Positions 53,308 through 62,641 of a DNA stretch of 64,000 nt are shown piece by piece (positions within the stretch are counted from its first letter, which is position 1; the number at the start of each line of letters is the position of its first letter). Position numbers and translations under genes: made by a program. The stretch comes from Tenuifilaceae bacterium CYCD (GTDB lineage Bacteria > Bacteroidota > Bacteroidia > Bacteroidales > Tenuifilaceae): NCBI GenBank assembly GCA_036322835.1, contig AP027304.1, positions 3,162,001 to 3,226,000 on the forward strand. The letters run 5' to 3'. The notes beneath the pieces are model-generated. The model did not search any database. It was not told the origin of the DNA and saw nothing but the letters and a program-made list of their open reading frames with translations.

Positions 53308-54804
53308 TTACTTCTTCAGCCTATCCTTTTCGCCATTATACTTACCATTTGCTAATTCTACGGTCATCAGGAATCCTAATTGGGCAACTTTTTCTACTAA
53401 TTCGCTATTTATTGTTTCTGCCTTATCCAAATTTTGATGCAAATACCTATAACCATTAGTTGTATTAAAATACAATGTGGGTATTCCTGCGCTGTAGAAT
53501 GCTTCAGCATCGGCCCCTCCTCCTCCAAAAGATTTTTTGGAAAGTAACTTTGTATATTTTTTATCGAAACGTTTTGCCTTTGTCCATAATTTTGGATAAC
53601 TCAACCTACCTCCAATAGAAATGCTATCGCCTTGACCAACGCAATCAAAATTCATCATTGCAACAACTTTGGATAAATCAACGGGCGAGTTCGCTACAAA
53701 GTATTTAGATCCTTTCAATCCCGATTCTTCCGATGAAAAGGCAACAATAAGTATTGATCGTTTAGGTTTTACTTCAGATTTTTTTATTGCTTCCGCAATA
53801 GCAATCAGAGTTGCCACACCAGAGGCATTATCGTTGGCTCCTGGGAAAAATAAACTTTCAGTTTGGTAGCCCACGTGATCCAAGTGTGCCCCAATTATCA
53901 CATATTCGTCCTTTAATTTTGGATCAACCCCTTCGATATAACCAACCACGTTGGCAGTAGGTTTCTCTGCAATATAATCAGTTTTGACATTAATCATCAA
54001 ACTTCTTCCGGTATAAATCGACTGAGGCGTTCTGCTGTCAACTATTAAATAGTACAGTTCATCGGGCTTATGAGGTAACCCTAAAAACAACGAATCAGAC
54101 ACGTTCAATCCAACCTGTAACATAGGAAAATCGGATAAGTGAGGTGTGTTGCCACAAGCAATACTCCCGTATATCATGGTTTTAGGAAATATTTGGGGGT
54201 CAGCAATAAAAATGATTGCGCTAGCGCCAAGTTGTTGGGCTATTCTGGCTTTTGCTCTAGGGGATATATCGCCCCAACTTCCATTTTTAGAAACCCAGGG
54301 TGGTGCCGATTTGTAAACCATAACAATTTTATCTTTAACATCAACGTTGCTATAATCGCTGTATTCATCTGTTCTCATCCCAAAACCAGCAAAAACTACT
54401 TCGGCTTTAACTGTGCCCGAACCAGTAAAGCCTCTACAAATAAAATCCTGTCCAAGGTTGAAACGATGGAATGACCTTTTATCAGCACTCAATAGCAGCA
54501 ATTGTGCCTCGTTAATTATGTTAACTTCATCGTTGAAGTAATGCAGCATACTCTGTTGACCAATCGGTTTGAGTCCTGCATTTTTTATGCGGGTACCAAA
54601 ATACCGAGCAGCCTGATCGTATTCTGCAGTTCCGGGTAAGCGTCCTTTAAAACGACTCGACGATAAGTAGCCAATAGTCTGTATTATATCCTCAGAGTTA
54701 ATTGAGTTTAAACCAACCTCAATTGGTTCTTGAGAATATAGAATGAATGGATTTGAACATATAAGAAATATGGCTGATACAGCAATTCTCTTTGAAATTT
54801 TCAT
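53308..54804 (-). CDS. Exported M28-family zinc aminopeptidase with PA domain
   Basis: 498 aa. The signal peptide region is residues 1-24. A protease-associated (PA) insert lies at about 120-230 (AEVVFAGFGMRTDEYSDYSNVDVKDKIVMV is its start, in parts AEVVFAGFGMR and VDVKDKIVMVYKS). The M28 core has zinc ligands in IIGAHLDHVGY, NDNASGVATLIA and FSSEESGLKGS, and a final ligand in the YLHQNLDKAETI region. It removes N-terminal residues from peptides outside the cytoplasm. It converges with the peroxidase gene. Confidence 0.93.
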   Translation of the reverse strand: MKISKRIAVSAIFLICSNPFILYSQEPIEVGLNSINSEDIIQTIGYLSSSRFKGRLPGTAEYDQAARYFGTRIKNAGLKPIGQQSMLHYFNDEVNIINEAQLLLLSADKRSFHRFNLGQDFICRGFTGSGTVKAEVVFAGFGMRTDEYSDYSNVDVKDKIVMVYKSAPPWVSKNGSWGDISPRAKARIAQQLGASAIIFIADPQIFPKTMIYGSIACGNTPHLSDFPMLQVGLNVSDSLFLGLPHKPDELYYLIVDSRTPQSIYTGRSLMINVKTDYIAEKPTANVVGYIEGVDPKLKDEYVIIGAHLDHVGYQTESLFFPGANDNASGVATLIAIAEAIKKSEVKPKRSILIVAFSSEESGLKGSKYFVANSPVDLSKVVAMMNFDCVGQGDSISIGGRLSYPKLWTKAKRFDKKYTKLLSKKSFGGGGADAEAFYSAGIPTLYFNTTNGYRYLHQNLDKAETINSELVEKVAQLGFLMTVELANGKYNGEKDRLKK

Positions 54805-54888
54805 AAATCGTAAATTATACGCTAAAAATAGAAATTCTAATTGTAATGCTTAGTTAAACAAAGTATTTTTGTAAAAACGATATATTCT

Positions 54889-55476
54889 ATGGCCAATATT
54901 ATCAATAATCCTGAGTTATACTCCTACGTGGTTCTTCCTATACTCATATTTTTTGCACGAATTTGTGATGTAACAATAGGAACTCTCAGAATCATTTTTG
55001 TATCGAAAGGGCAGAAGAATATTGCCCCATTCCTTGGATTCTTCGAGGTATTTATATGGATTGTTGCTATCAGCCAAATTATGAAAGGCGCAAGTAATAT
55101 TTATTGCTACTTAGGATATGCTGGTGGTTTTGCAACCGGAAATTATGTTGGTATGCTAGTAGAAGAACGATTGGCTGTAGGAAACCTCTTGGTGCGTGTT
55201 ATAACATCAAAACAAGGGTCAGCACTGGTAAAGCTCCTTGCCTCAAAGGGATTCGGTGCAACCTCGTTTAGCGCCGAGGGTTCAATGGGAAATGTTAATA
55301 TTGTATACTCCGTGGTGAATAGAAAGAACATGGGAGAGATTCAAAAAATATTAAATGAGTTCGATCCCAAACTGTTTTATACCCTTGAAGATATCAGAAA
55401 GGTAAATGCAGGTATTTTCCCCGTAAAAATGGAGTCCTCGTTACCACCAATGATGCGATGGCGAAAGGGAAAATAG
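54889..55476 (+). CDS. DUF5698/DUF2179 (UPF0316) membrane protein
   Basis: 195 aa. Three N-terminal membrane helices (about 13-33, 47-66 and 70-92) with the family signature RICDVTIGTLRIIFVSKGQK, then a soluble DUF2179 domain (about 100-180; SAEGSMGNVNIVYSVVNRKNMGEI). DUF2179 resembles nucleotide- or ligand-binding PII-like folds. Its role is unknown. It is divergent from the M28 gene and converges with the PAS gene 6 nt away. Confidence 0.92.
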   Translation: MANIINNPELYSYVVLPILIFFARICDVTIGTLRIIFVSKGQKNIAPFLGFFEVFIWIVAISQIMKGASNIYCYLGYAGGFATGNYVGMLVEERLAVGNLLVRVITSKQGSALVKLLASKGFGATSFSAEGSMGNVNIVYSVVNRKNMGEIQKILNEFDPKLFYTLEDIRKVNAGIFPVKMESSLPPMMRWRKGK

Positions 55477-55482
55477 ATACGA

Positions 55483-55824
55483 CTATCTTACGTAGTGAGG
55501 CATTTCCGCAGGTAATTCTATGGAAAACTCAACCATGCCTGCAACAATACCATCCTGAAGCCAAGGCGTTTGATAAATGAGTTTCTTAATACCATTTTTA
55601 TCAATAGTATAGGTATTTGACTCATTATTACTCATTAAACGGTGAATTATATCTACGGATCGTTGGCCGTGGCAGTCAAATAAACTTTTTCCGATTAAAT
55701 CATTACCACCCCATTTCTCAAAGGTTCGTTGCGATTTCTCGTTCATATAAAGTATTATACCATCTCTATTGCAAACAGTAATTGCACAATTTAACCCTTT
55801 AGCCCAATCTGGAACGTTATTCAT
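55483..55824 (-). CDS. Single PAS-domain protein
   Basis: 113 aa, almost all one PAS fold: AITVCNRDGIILYMNEKSQRTF near residue 15, DLIGKSLFDCHG near 41, NTYTIDKNGIKKLIYQTPW near 71, and VEFSIELP at the end. There is no output domain, so it probably senses a small ligand or heme-like group and acts on a partner protein. It is cytoplasmic. The gene converges with the DUF5698 gene and is divergent from the PLP gene. Confidence 0.9.
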   Translation of the reverse strand: MNNVPDWAKGLNCAITVCNRDGIILYMNEKSQRTFEKWGGNDLIGKSLFDCHGQRSVDIIHRLMSNNESNTYTIDKNGIKKLIYQTPWLQDGIVAGMVEFSIELPAEMPHYVR

Positions 55825-55961
55825 AGTTTTATTTTTTACAAATCTAATAATACCTAATGTCTATTTATTCGTATTTACTAAAATTTTCCATTTTCCAAGC
55901 AGTGTCAATTTAGCAAGGTCTATTTTTCATATATTGCAAAGTCTCAAAACCAAGTTGCAAA

Positions 55962-57134
55962 ATGAAAGCAAAAATAGTAAAATCATCACGTACACCCATT
56001 TATCGTGATGCCGGATTTTTTTTGGGTGATATTCCAACCATGAAAAAAGCGTTTAGTGACGAAGTATCACATCCTCTAGACCCAGAACTTTACATTTATT
56101 CTAGATATAGAAATCCAACCGTTGTTGCTGCAGAGGAGTATTACTGCGAGATTGAGGGCTGTAGTTGGTCATTACTTTCACAATCAGGAATGGCGGCTAT
56201 AGATATCGCGTTATCAGTATTTCAGAAAAAAAATCAACCCAACAAATGGGCTTTTTTTACCGAGATTTATGGCGGTACAAACTCATTTATTGATAAAGTA
56301 TTAGTTGCACGAAGGGAAATAGAGGCTTTACGGTTTGCCCCTGATGGAAATTCATATTCCATGGAGGTGTTTGAGGATTTCATGATGAAAAATAAGCCGC
56401 AGGTTGTTTTTTTTGAAATCATATCTAATCCAATGCTTTTGGTTGCCGATGCTATTGAAATAACTAGAATTGCAAAAAAGCATGGTGCTGCTGTTGTTGT
56501 AGACAATACGTTTGCAACTCCATACCTATTTAAGCCGCTTGATTTTGGTGCCGATTTGGTTATCCATAGCGCTACCAAATACCTTGCTGGACACGGGAAT
56601 TTATCTGCAGGTATTGTATCGGGAAATGATATGAAACTGGCGGCAGAGGCCATTGAGTACCGTAAGTGGGTAGGACATATGATTTCTCCGGACGAAGCAT
56701 ATAGGCTTCACGATATGCTTAAATCATTCGAAATTAGGATTAAGCAGCACTTTGACAATGCCTTTACCGTTGCAAATTTTTTAAATGATCATCCTAAAAT
56801 TGAATCGGTATGTTATCCTGGCTTGAGTGTCCATCCAACACATTCAATATCGAAAAAACTATTTGGCGATAAGGGTTTTGGAGGTATAGTTACTTTTGAT
56901 ATTAAAGGAGATAATTTTGCTGAAAAACAAAAGAAGTGTAACAATTTTATTAATGCTGTTAGTGAAAAAATTACACTTATACCCACTCTTGGTGATGCCG
57001 ATACTATTTTAATGCCCGTAGAACCAGTATGGGGTGATAGATATCCATTCCCAGGTATGGTAAGGCTTTCCATTGGGATAGAAAATAGTTACAAAATAAT
57101 TGATGCTTTGAGTAAGGGATTAGATTCAATTTGA
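55962..57134 (+). CDS. Trans-sulfuration-family PLP enzyme (cystathionine/methionine lyase type)
   Basis: 390 aa. Cys/Met-metabolism PLP family: SQSGMAAIDIAL near residue 73, VVVDNTFATPYLFKPLDFGAD (Asp ligand to the pyridine N near 181), Schiff-base K206 in HSATKYLAGHGN, and VRLSIGIEN near the C-terminus. It could be cystathionine gamma-synthase, gamma/beta-lyase or methionine gamma-lyase; sequence reading alone does not decide. It stands alone before the V-ATPase operon. The gap before it has two TTGCAAA words but no riboswitch that I can see. Confidence 0.9.
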   Translation: MKAKIVKSSRTPIYRDAGFFLGDIPTMKKAFSDEVSHPLDPELYIYSRYRNPTVVAAEEYYCEIEGCSWSLLSQSGMAAIDIALSVFQKKNQPNKWAFFTEIYGGTNSFIDKVLVARREIEALRFAPDGNSYSMEVFEDFMMKNKPQVVFFEIISNPMLLVADAIEITRIAKKHGAAVVVDNTFATPYLFKPLDFGADLVIHSATKYLAGHGNLSAGIVSGNDMKLAAEAIEYRKWVGHMISPDEAYRLHDMLKSFEIRIKQHFDNAFTVANFLNDHPKIESVCYPGLSVHPTHSISKKLFGDKGFGGIVTFDIKGDNFAEKQKKCNNFINAVSEKITLIPTLGDADTILMPVEPVWGDRYPFPGMVRLSIGIENSYKIIDALSKGLDSI

Positions 57135-57404
57135 TTTTTGTTATTTTTGTAACATTAATTTTATGTTAATTTTTATCATTTGTTATAATAATAGCAAACA
57201 TATAAATTATTGACATTTATTATTTTAAATAACAAATGGAAAAAAGTTAGTAATGGTATGGCAATAAATATTAACAAAAGTCATAAATTTATATTTTGCC
57301 AAAAAATATATTTGCCTTTCAAGTGAAAATCTTTTTTACAGAAAAATAAATAGTTAAGTAATTAATAAATAATACACTAATTAATATTGTTTGGAGGAAT
57401 TACC
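57135..57404. promoter_or_regulatory. Upstream region of the V-ATPase operon
   Basis: 270 bp of very AT-rich DNA. A weak hairpin TAACAT/ATGTTA followed by T's (about 57150-57173) may end the previous gene. TATATTTG at 57307-57314 matches the Bacteroidota -7 consensus TAnnTTTG, though no clear -33 TTTG lies at the right distance. A strong ribosome site GGAGG (57393-57397) precedes the subunit E ATG. Confidence 0.4.
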
Positions 57405-58022
57405 ATGCAGAATAAACTTCAAGAGCTAACCGACAAAATCTACCGCGAAGGTCTTGAAAAAGGGCAGGAGGAGGCCAACCAAATTATTGGTAAAGCTAAA
57501 GAAGATGCATCAAAAATATTGAGTGATGCAAAATCTCAAGCAGAACAAATAATTGCCGCAGCCCACAAGGAAGCCAACGATTACAGGAAAAATGTGGAAA
57601 CCGAAATCAACCTATCGGCAAAGCAGGTTATGGGTGGATTGAAACAGGAAATCACATCGTTGATTGAGGCTAAACTATTTGAAGCACCAACAATTGATGC
57701 TTTAAAAGATGCCGATTTCGTTAAAAAGATAATTGAAACAACAGTTAACAACTGGGATCCAAATTCTCCAGAAAAAGTATCGCTAAAGGTACTTGTTCCT
57801 GCTGAAATGGAAAAATCCATCAACGACCACTTCATCAATAAAACTCATGCTAAACTAAATGCGAGCGTTGAGTTTGCTGCTGATAAGGCTATCAAGTATG
57901 GTTTCAAAATCGGTCCAAAGGACGGTAGTTACATTATTAGTTTCACCGAATCCGATTTTGAATCGCTTTTCAAAGACTACATGCGTCCAAAGATTGTAAC
58001 ATTGCTTTTTGGAGGAAAGTAG
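57405..58022 (+). CDS. atpE (ntpE-like): V-type ATPase subunit E
   Basis: 205 aa from ATG 57405, chosen over an upstream TTG because GGAGG lies 7 nt before it. The first 90 residues form a long Ala/Glu/Lys coiled coil (EEANQIIGKAKEDASKILSD), the peripheral-stalk helix, and the C-terminal globular part has VLVPAEMEKSIN and DGSYIISFTESDFESLF. Subunit E is one half of the stalk that holds the catalytic head still. It is the first gene of the operon; the next begins 1 nt after its stop. Confidence 0.92.
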   Translation: MQNKLQELTDKIYREGLEKGQEEANQIIGKAKEDASKILSDAKSQAEQIIAAAHKEANDYRKNVETEINLSAKQVMGGLKQEITSLIEAKLFEAPTIDALKDADFVKKIIETTVNNWDPNSPEKVSLKVLVPAEMEKSINDHFINKTHAKLNASVEFAADKAIKYGFKIGPKDGSYIISFTESDFESLFKDYMRPKIVTLLFGGK

Positions 58023-58023
58023 C

Positions 58024-58896
58024 ATGATGCGCAACTACTATTATTTGGTAGCCAGTCTTCCTGAACTTTTAATGGATCAGGAACGAAAGGATTTTAGCGT
58101 AAATGCACTCAAAGCCGAAGTTAAGGATAACATCCATCCTCAAGATTTTCAACTAGTAGAATTTCTACATCTACCCTACGATAACGACAACTTCCTAAAC
58201 CAGATCTTATCACGTGGTTTCGAATTCAACGATTTAGGAGGTATTGATAAATCAGTATTCGATGAAATTGACGAAAACATTGCTCAACTTCCTGAATACA
58301 TGCAGGATTTTTACTATCAGTATACTGGTGAGCAACGAAATCCAGAGGAAGATATCGAAAATGTAGAGGAAGAAGAGAAGGATTATAATGCCATTGTAAA
58401 ACATCCTGAAACAATATTTCAGGAGAAGTTTTTTGATTTGGCCGTAAATCATAAAAACCAGTTCTTACGTCAGTGGTTTGTCTTTATCAGGGACTTCAAT
58501 AATGTTCTTGCAGCAGTCAATTGCCGTCGTTTAGGTGCTGATCCAGCAAAGCATCTTGTTGGGAACTATCCTTTAATTGAGGCTTTAACAAAGAGCCATG
58601 CTTCGGATTTTGGTTTGAAGAAAGAGATAGAATACGTTGATAAAATTATTCAGATATCTGAAGTTCAGGATGTTTTTGAGCGTGAGCGAAGATTAGATTT
58701 ATTGAAGTGGGATATGGCTACCGAACTTACTACATGGGACTACTTCAATATCAACTTTATACTGGCTTTTTTCATTAAGGCAAGTATTATTAATCGTTGG
58801 TTAAAGTTGGATGCTAAAATAGGTGAGGGTTTGTTCAAACACCTATTTGAGGATTTAAAGGCAACCTATAATGTTGCCAACAACTTGCAATCATAA
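58024..58896 (+). CDS. DUF2764 protein of the V-ATPase operon
   Basis: 290 aa from ATG 58024 (ribosome site GGAGGAA at 58011-58017); an upstream in-frame codon was rejected. It starts with NYYYLVASLPELLMD and is mostly helical and acidic. The family DUF2764 is known mainly from V-ATPase operons of Bacteroidota and related phyla, between genes for E and A. In archaeal-type operons this place is held by subunit C, and the N-terminal YYYLVASLP and overall helical make-up recall that subunit, so it probably fills that role (inference). Confidence 0.9.
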   Translation: MMRNYYYLVASLPELLMDQERKDFSVNALKAEVKDNIHPQDFQLVEFLHLPYDNDNFLNQILSRGFEFNDLGGIDKSVFDEIDENIAQLPEYMQDFYYQYTGEQRNPEEDIENVEEEEKDYNAIVKHPETIFQEKFFDLAVNHKNQFLRQWFVFIRDFNNVLAAVNCRRLGADPAKHLVGNYPLIEALTKSHASDFGLKKEIEYVDKIIQISEVQDVFERERRLDLLKWDMATELTTWDYFNINFILAFFIKASIINRWLKLDAKIGEGLFKHLFEDLKATYNVANNLQS

Positions 58897-58935
58897 TGGT
58901 TTTTAAATTAAAACAAGTAAAATAATAGGATACGA

Positions 58936-60693
58936 ATGAAAACTAAAGGTAAAGTAACCGGTATTATTGCCAACCTTGTGATTGTAGAGGTTGATGGCCC
59001 GGTTGCCCAGAATGAGATATGCTATATCAACCTTTCTGGAGTAAACCTAATGGCCGAGGTTATTAAAGTCATTGGTAAATTCGCTTACGTACAGGTTTTT
59101 GAGAGTACCCGTGGTCTGAGAGTAGGAAACCCTGTTGAATTTCAAGGGCACATGCTCGAAGTAACACTTGGGCCCGGACTGCTTTCGAAAAACTATGATG
59201 GTTTACAGCATGACTTGGCCAAAATGAATGGTATATTTCTACAACGTGGCGATTATACCGATGCTTTGGATATTGATTCAACCTGGGAATTTACTCCAAT
59301 TGTTACACCCGGAACTCAAGTAACAGCTGCTGATTGGCTTGGAGAAGTTCCTGAAAATTGGGTAAACCATAAAATCATGGTTCCATTCACTTTAACAGAT
59401 AAATACACTGTTAAGTCAATTGTTTCGAAAGGAACATATAAACTTACCGATACTATAGCAGTATTAACAAATGCTAAAGGGGAGGATGTAAATGTAACCA
59501 TGATGCAGAAGTGGCCTGTAAAAAGGGCAATCACTGCGTATAGGGAAAAACCCCGTCCTTTCAAAATTATGGAGACCGGCGTTAGGGTTATCGATACGCT
59601 TAATCCAATTGCAGAGGGAGGTACTGGCTTTATTCCTGGACCTTTTGGATGCGGGAAAACCGTACTTCAGCATGCTCTTGCAAAACAAGCGGAAGCCGAC
59701 ATGATTATTATGGCAGCATGTGGAGAGCGTGCAAACGAGGTGGTTGAGATTTTTGCTGAGTTTCCTCATCTTGAGGATCCAAGAACTGGACGTAAGTTAA
59801 TGGAACGTACAACCATTATCTGTAACACATCAAATATGCCAGTTGCTGCACGTGAAGCATCAGTTTATACGGCGATGACCATTGGTGAGTACTACCGATC
59901 GATGGGGTTGAAAGTGCTTCTTTTGGCTGACTCTACATCACGTTGGGCTCAAGCACTTCGTGAAATGAGTAACCGTCTGGAAGAGTTACCTGGTCCTGAT
60001 GCATTCCCAATGGACTTACCCGCAATTATTGCAAACTTCTATGCTCGTGCGGGAATGGTTTACCTTAATAACGGAAGTACAGGCTCAGTAACTTTCATTG
60101 GTACTGTATCTCCTGCTGGTGGTAACCTAAAAGAACCCGTAACAGAATCGACAAAGAAAGCTGCTCGTTGTTTCTACGCTCTATCTCAGCAACGTGCCGA
60201 TAGCAAACGCTATCCTGCAATCGACTCAATGGACAGCTACTCTAAGTATTTGGAATATCCTGAAATTCAAGAATATCTAAATAAAAATATAAGCCCTAAC
60301 TGGGTTAATCTTGTACTTAAGTCAAAAAACATTGTACAAAGAGGAAAAGAGGCTTACGAACAAATAAACATTCTTGGAGATGATGGAGTTCCTCTAGATT
60401 ATCATGATAGATTCTGGAAGGCTGAAATCATCGACTTTGTGATTTTGCAGCAGGATGCTTTTGATAAAATCGATTCAAATACTCCATTACAACGCCAACG
60501 ATATATGCTTGAGAAAGTTATGGAGATTGCAGATATGAACTTTAAATTCGATGGTTTTGAACAATGTTCATTATACTACAAGCGCATAATTAATGCACTT
60601 AAACAAATGAACTATTCATCATTCCAAAGTGAAGAGTTCTATAATTACGAGAAAGAACTACACACAATCCTTAACGAAAGGAGAGCTGCATAA
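58936..60693 (+). CDS. atpA (ntpA-like): V-type ATPase catalytic subunit A
   Basis: 585 aa. P-loop GPFGCGKT at 235-242, the A-subunit-specific non-homologous region at about 110-190, and SRWAQALREMSNRLEELPG. It hydrolyses or makes ATP together with subunit B. Full length for the family. A stop overlaps the subunit B start by 1 nt (TAATG). In anaerobic Bacteroidota these enzymes may pump H+ or Na+; the ion is set by subunit K, which is outside the window. Confidence 0.97.
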   Translation: MKTKGKVTGIIANLVIVEVDGPVAQNEICYINLSGVNLMAEVIKVIGKFAYVQVFESTRGLRVGNPVEFQGHMLEVTLGPGLLSKNYDGLQHDLAKMNGIFLQRGDYTDALDIDSTWEFTPIVTPGTQVTAADWLGEVPENWVNHKIMVPFTLTDKYTVKSIVSKGTYKLTDTIAVLTNAKGEDVNVTMMQKWPVKRAITAYREKPRPFKIMETGVRVIDTLNPIAEGGTGFIPGPFGCGKTVLQHALAKQAEADMIIMAACGERANEVVEIFAEFPHLEDPRTGRKLMERTTIICNTSNMPVAAREASVYTAMTIGEYYRSMGLKVLLLADSTSRWAQALREMSNRLEELPGPDAFPMDLPAIIANFYARAGMVYLNNGSTGSVTFIGTVSPAGGNLKEPVTESTKKAARCFYALSQQRADSKRYPAIDSMDSYSKYLEYPEIQEYLNKNISPNWVNLVLKSKNIVQRGKEAYEQINILGDDGVPLDYHDRFWKAEIIDFVILQQDAFDKIDSNTPLQRQRYMLEKVMEIADMNFKFDGFEQCSLYYKRIINALKQMNYSSFQSEEFYNYEKELHTILNERRAA

Positions 60694-62012
60694 TGGAGAC
60701 AAAAGCATTTCAAAGAATATACACCCAATTAATGGGTATTACCAAGGCAACAGTTACTCTTAAAGCACAAGGTATTGCTAACGAGGAACTCGCAATGGTT
60801 CATGGTCGCTTAGCTCAGGTCGTTAAAATATTCGGCGATATGGTTACCCTTCAGGTTTTCAGTGGAACTGAGGGTATTCCAACAAACGCAGAGGTTGTAT
60901 TCTATGGCGAACCCCCAAAGTTAAAAGTAGGCGATGATTTGGCTGGTCGTTTCTTCGATGCATACGGTCGTCCTCTTTTTGGTGCTACTGAAATAGATGG
61001 TGAGCCACGTGAAATTGGCGGACCTTCGGTAAATCCTCTAAAACGTGAGCAACCATCGGAACTTATTGCCACTGGTATAGCAGGTATCGACCTTAATAAT
61101 ACACTGGTTACTGGTCAGAAAATTCCTTTCTTTGCCGACCCAGATCAACCGTTCAACCAAGTTATGGCAATGGTTGCGTTACGTGCTCAGGCCGATAAGA
61201 TTATTCTTGGTGGTATGGGACTTTCCAACGACGACTTCCTGTTTTTCAAGAACGTGTTTGAGAATGCAGGAGCGTTGGATCGTATTATTAGTTTCGTGAA
61301 CACTACCGAGCAGCCTCCAGTTGAGCGTTTGCTTGTTCCCGATATGGCCTTAACCGCTGCTGAATACTTTGCAGTTCAGAAAAATGAAAAGGTACTTGTT
61401 CTTCTTACTGATATGACCCTTTATGCTGATGCATTGAGTATTGTATCGAATCGTATGGACCAAATTCCTTCTAAGGATTCAATGCCTGGTTCACTATACT
61501 CTGATTTGGCTAAAATTTACGAAAAAGCCGTTCAGTTCCCTGATGGTGGTTCAATTACCATTATTGCTGTGACAACCTTATCGGGTGGTGATATTACCCA
61601 CGCTATTCCAGATAATACTGGTTATATCACAGAAGGTCAGTTATTCTTACGTACCGATAGCGATACAGGAAAGGTTATTGTTGACCCATTCCGAAGCCTA
61701 TCGCGTTTGAAACAGCTTGTAATTGGTAAGAAGACCCGTGAGGACCATCCACAGGTTATGAATGCTGCGGTTCGTCTTTACGCCGATGCTGCTAACGCAA
61801 AAACCAAACTTGAGAACGGTTTCGACTTGACAGAGTACGATGAGCGTGCACTTAAGTTTGCTCACGACTATTCATTAAAACTGCTGGCAATTGACATCAA
61901 CATTGAGGTTGATACCATGCTCGATACAGCATGGCAACTGTTTGCCAAGTATTTCTCAAAAACCGAGGTTGCAATTAAGAATGAGTTAGTTCAAAAGTAC
62001 TGGCCTAACTAG
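60693..62012 (+). CDS. atpB (ntpB-like): V-type ATPase regulatory subunit B
   Basis: 439 aa. Typical B features: FDAYGRPLFGATEIDGEP, ATGIAGIDLNNTLVTGQKIPFF, and the SIVSNRMDQIPSKDSMPGSLYSDLAKIYE region (in parts VSNRMDQIPSKDSMPG and SLYSDLAKIYE). It lacks a true Walker A (FFADPDQPFNQ here), as expected for the non-catalytic subunit. It pairs with A in the hexameric head. Slightly shorter than the archaeal B subunit (about 460). Confidence 0.96.
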   Translation: METKAFQRIYTQLMGITKATVTLKAQGIANEELAMVHGRLAQVVKIFGDMVTLQVFSGTEGIPTNAEVVFYGEPPKLKVGDDLAGRFFDAYGRPLFGATEIDGEPREIGGPSVNPLKREQPSELIATGIAGIDLNNTLVTGQKIPFFADPDQPFNQVMAMVALRAQADKIILGGMGLSNDDFLFFKNVFENAGALDRIISFVNTTEQPPVERLLVPDMALTAAEYFAVQKNEKVLVLLTDMTLYADALSIVSNRMDQIPSKDSMPGSLYSDLAKIYEKAVQFPDGGSITIIAVTTLSGGDITHAIPDNTGYITEGQLFLRTDSDTGKVIVDPFRSLSRLKQLVIGKKTREDHPQVMNAAVRLYADAANAKTKLENGFDLTEYDERALKFAHDYSLKLLAIDINIEVDTMLDTAWQLFAKYFSKTEVAIKNELVQKYWPN

Positions 62013-62038
62013 TTCTTAACCAATAAAAACTGATAAAA

Positions 62039-62641
62039 ATGGCAATTAAGTTTCAGTTCAATAAAACCTCACTTAACGACCTGAATAAGCAGCTCAAGGT
62101 ACGCCTTCGTGCTTTGCCCACTCTGAAAAATAAGGAGTCCGCATTGCGCATGGAGGTTAAACGAGCAAAGAATAGGGTTCAAGAACTAGATGATGCACTA
62201 ACCTCAAAAATCAAAAGTTATGAGTATATGGTTAGTTTATGGGGAGAATTCGAACGCAATCTAGTTATTATTGAAGACGTTGAGTTGAGTAGAATCAAAA
62301 TTGCTGGGGTTAAAATACCTATTCTAAAAGAGGTTCGGTTTAAGGTTAAAGAGTATAGCATTTTTTCACGTCCATTCTGGTATACTGAGGGGGTGAAAAT
62401 CTTGCAAGAGATGGCTTCGATAGGCATTGAACGTGATTTCTACTATGAGAAAATGCGATTGCTCGATTATGCCCGAAAAAAAACTACCCAAAAGGTAAAC
62501 CTCTACGAAAAGGTTCAAATTCCAGGCTATGATAACGCTATTCGTAAGATTAAACGATTCCTTGAAGATGAGGAAAATCTTTCGAAATCGGCTATGAAAA
62601 TCGTGAAAAAACGTTACGAAAACGCGGAGGTTGAGTCATGA
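62039..62641 (+). CDS. atpD (ntpD-like): V-type ATPase central-stalk subunit D
   Basis: 200 aa. Two long amphipathic helices (residues 8-75 and 125-195) with NKTSLNDLNKQLKVRLRALPTLKNKE as an N-terminal start (in parts NKTSLNDLNKQLKV and LRALPTLKNKE), the layout of the rotating shaft subunit D. The last three codons overlap the subunit I start (TCATGA). Confidence 0.95.
   Translation: MAIKFQFNKTSLNDLNKQLKVRLRALPTLKNKESALRMEVKRAKNRVQELDDALTSKIKSYEYMVSLWGEFERNLVIIEDVELSRIKIAGVKIPILKEVRFKVKEYSIFSRPFWYTEGVKILQEMASIGIERDFYYEKMRLLDYARKKTTQKVNLYEKVQIPGYDNAIRKIKRFLEDEENLSKSAMKIVKKRYENAEVES

Noticed and set aside
55825-55961. SAM-type riboswitch before the trans-sulfuration gene
   Set aside because: The gap is only 137 bp and AT-rich, with no conserved riboswitch core or terminator-antiterminator pair.
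57387-57404. Upstream TTG start for V-ATPase subunit E
   Set aside because: It would place the strong GGAGG ribosome site inside the coding region; ATG 57405 lies at the right distance after it.
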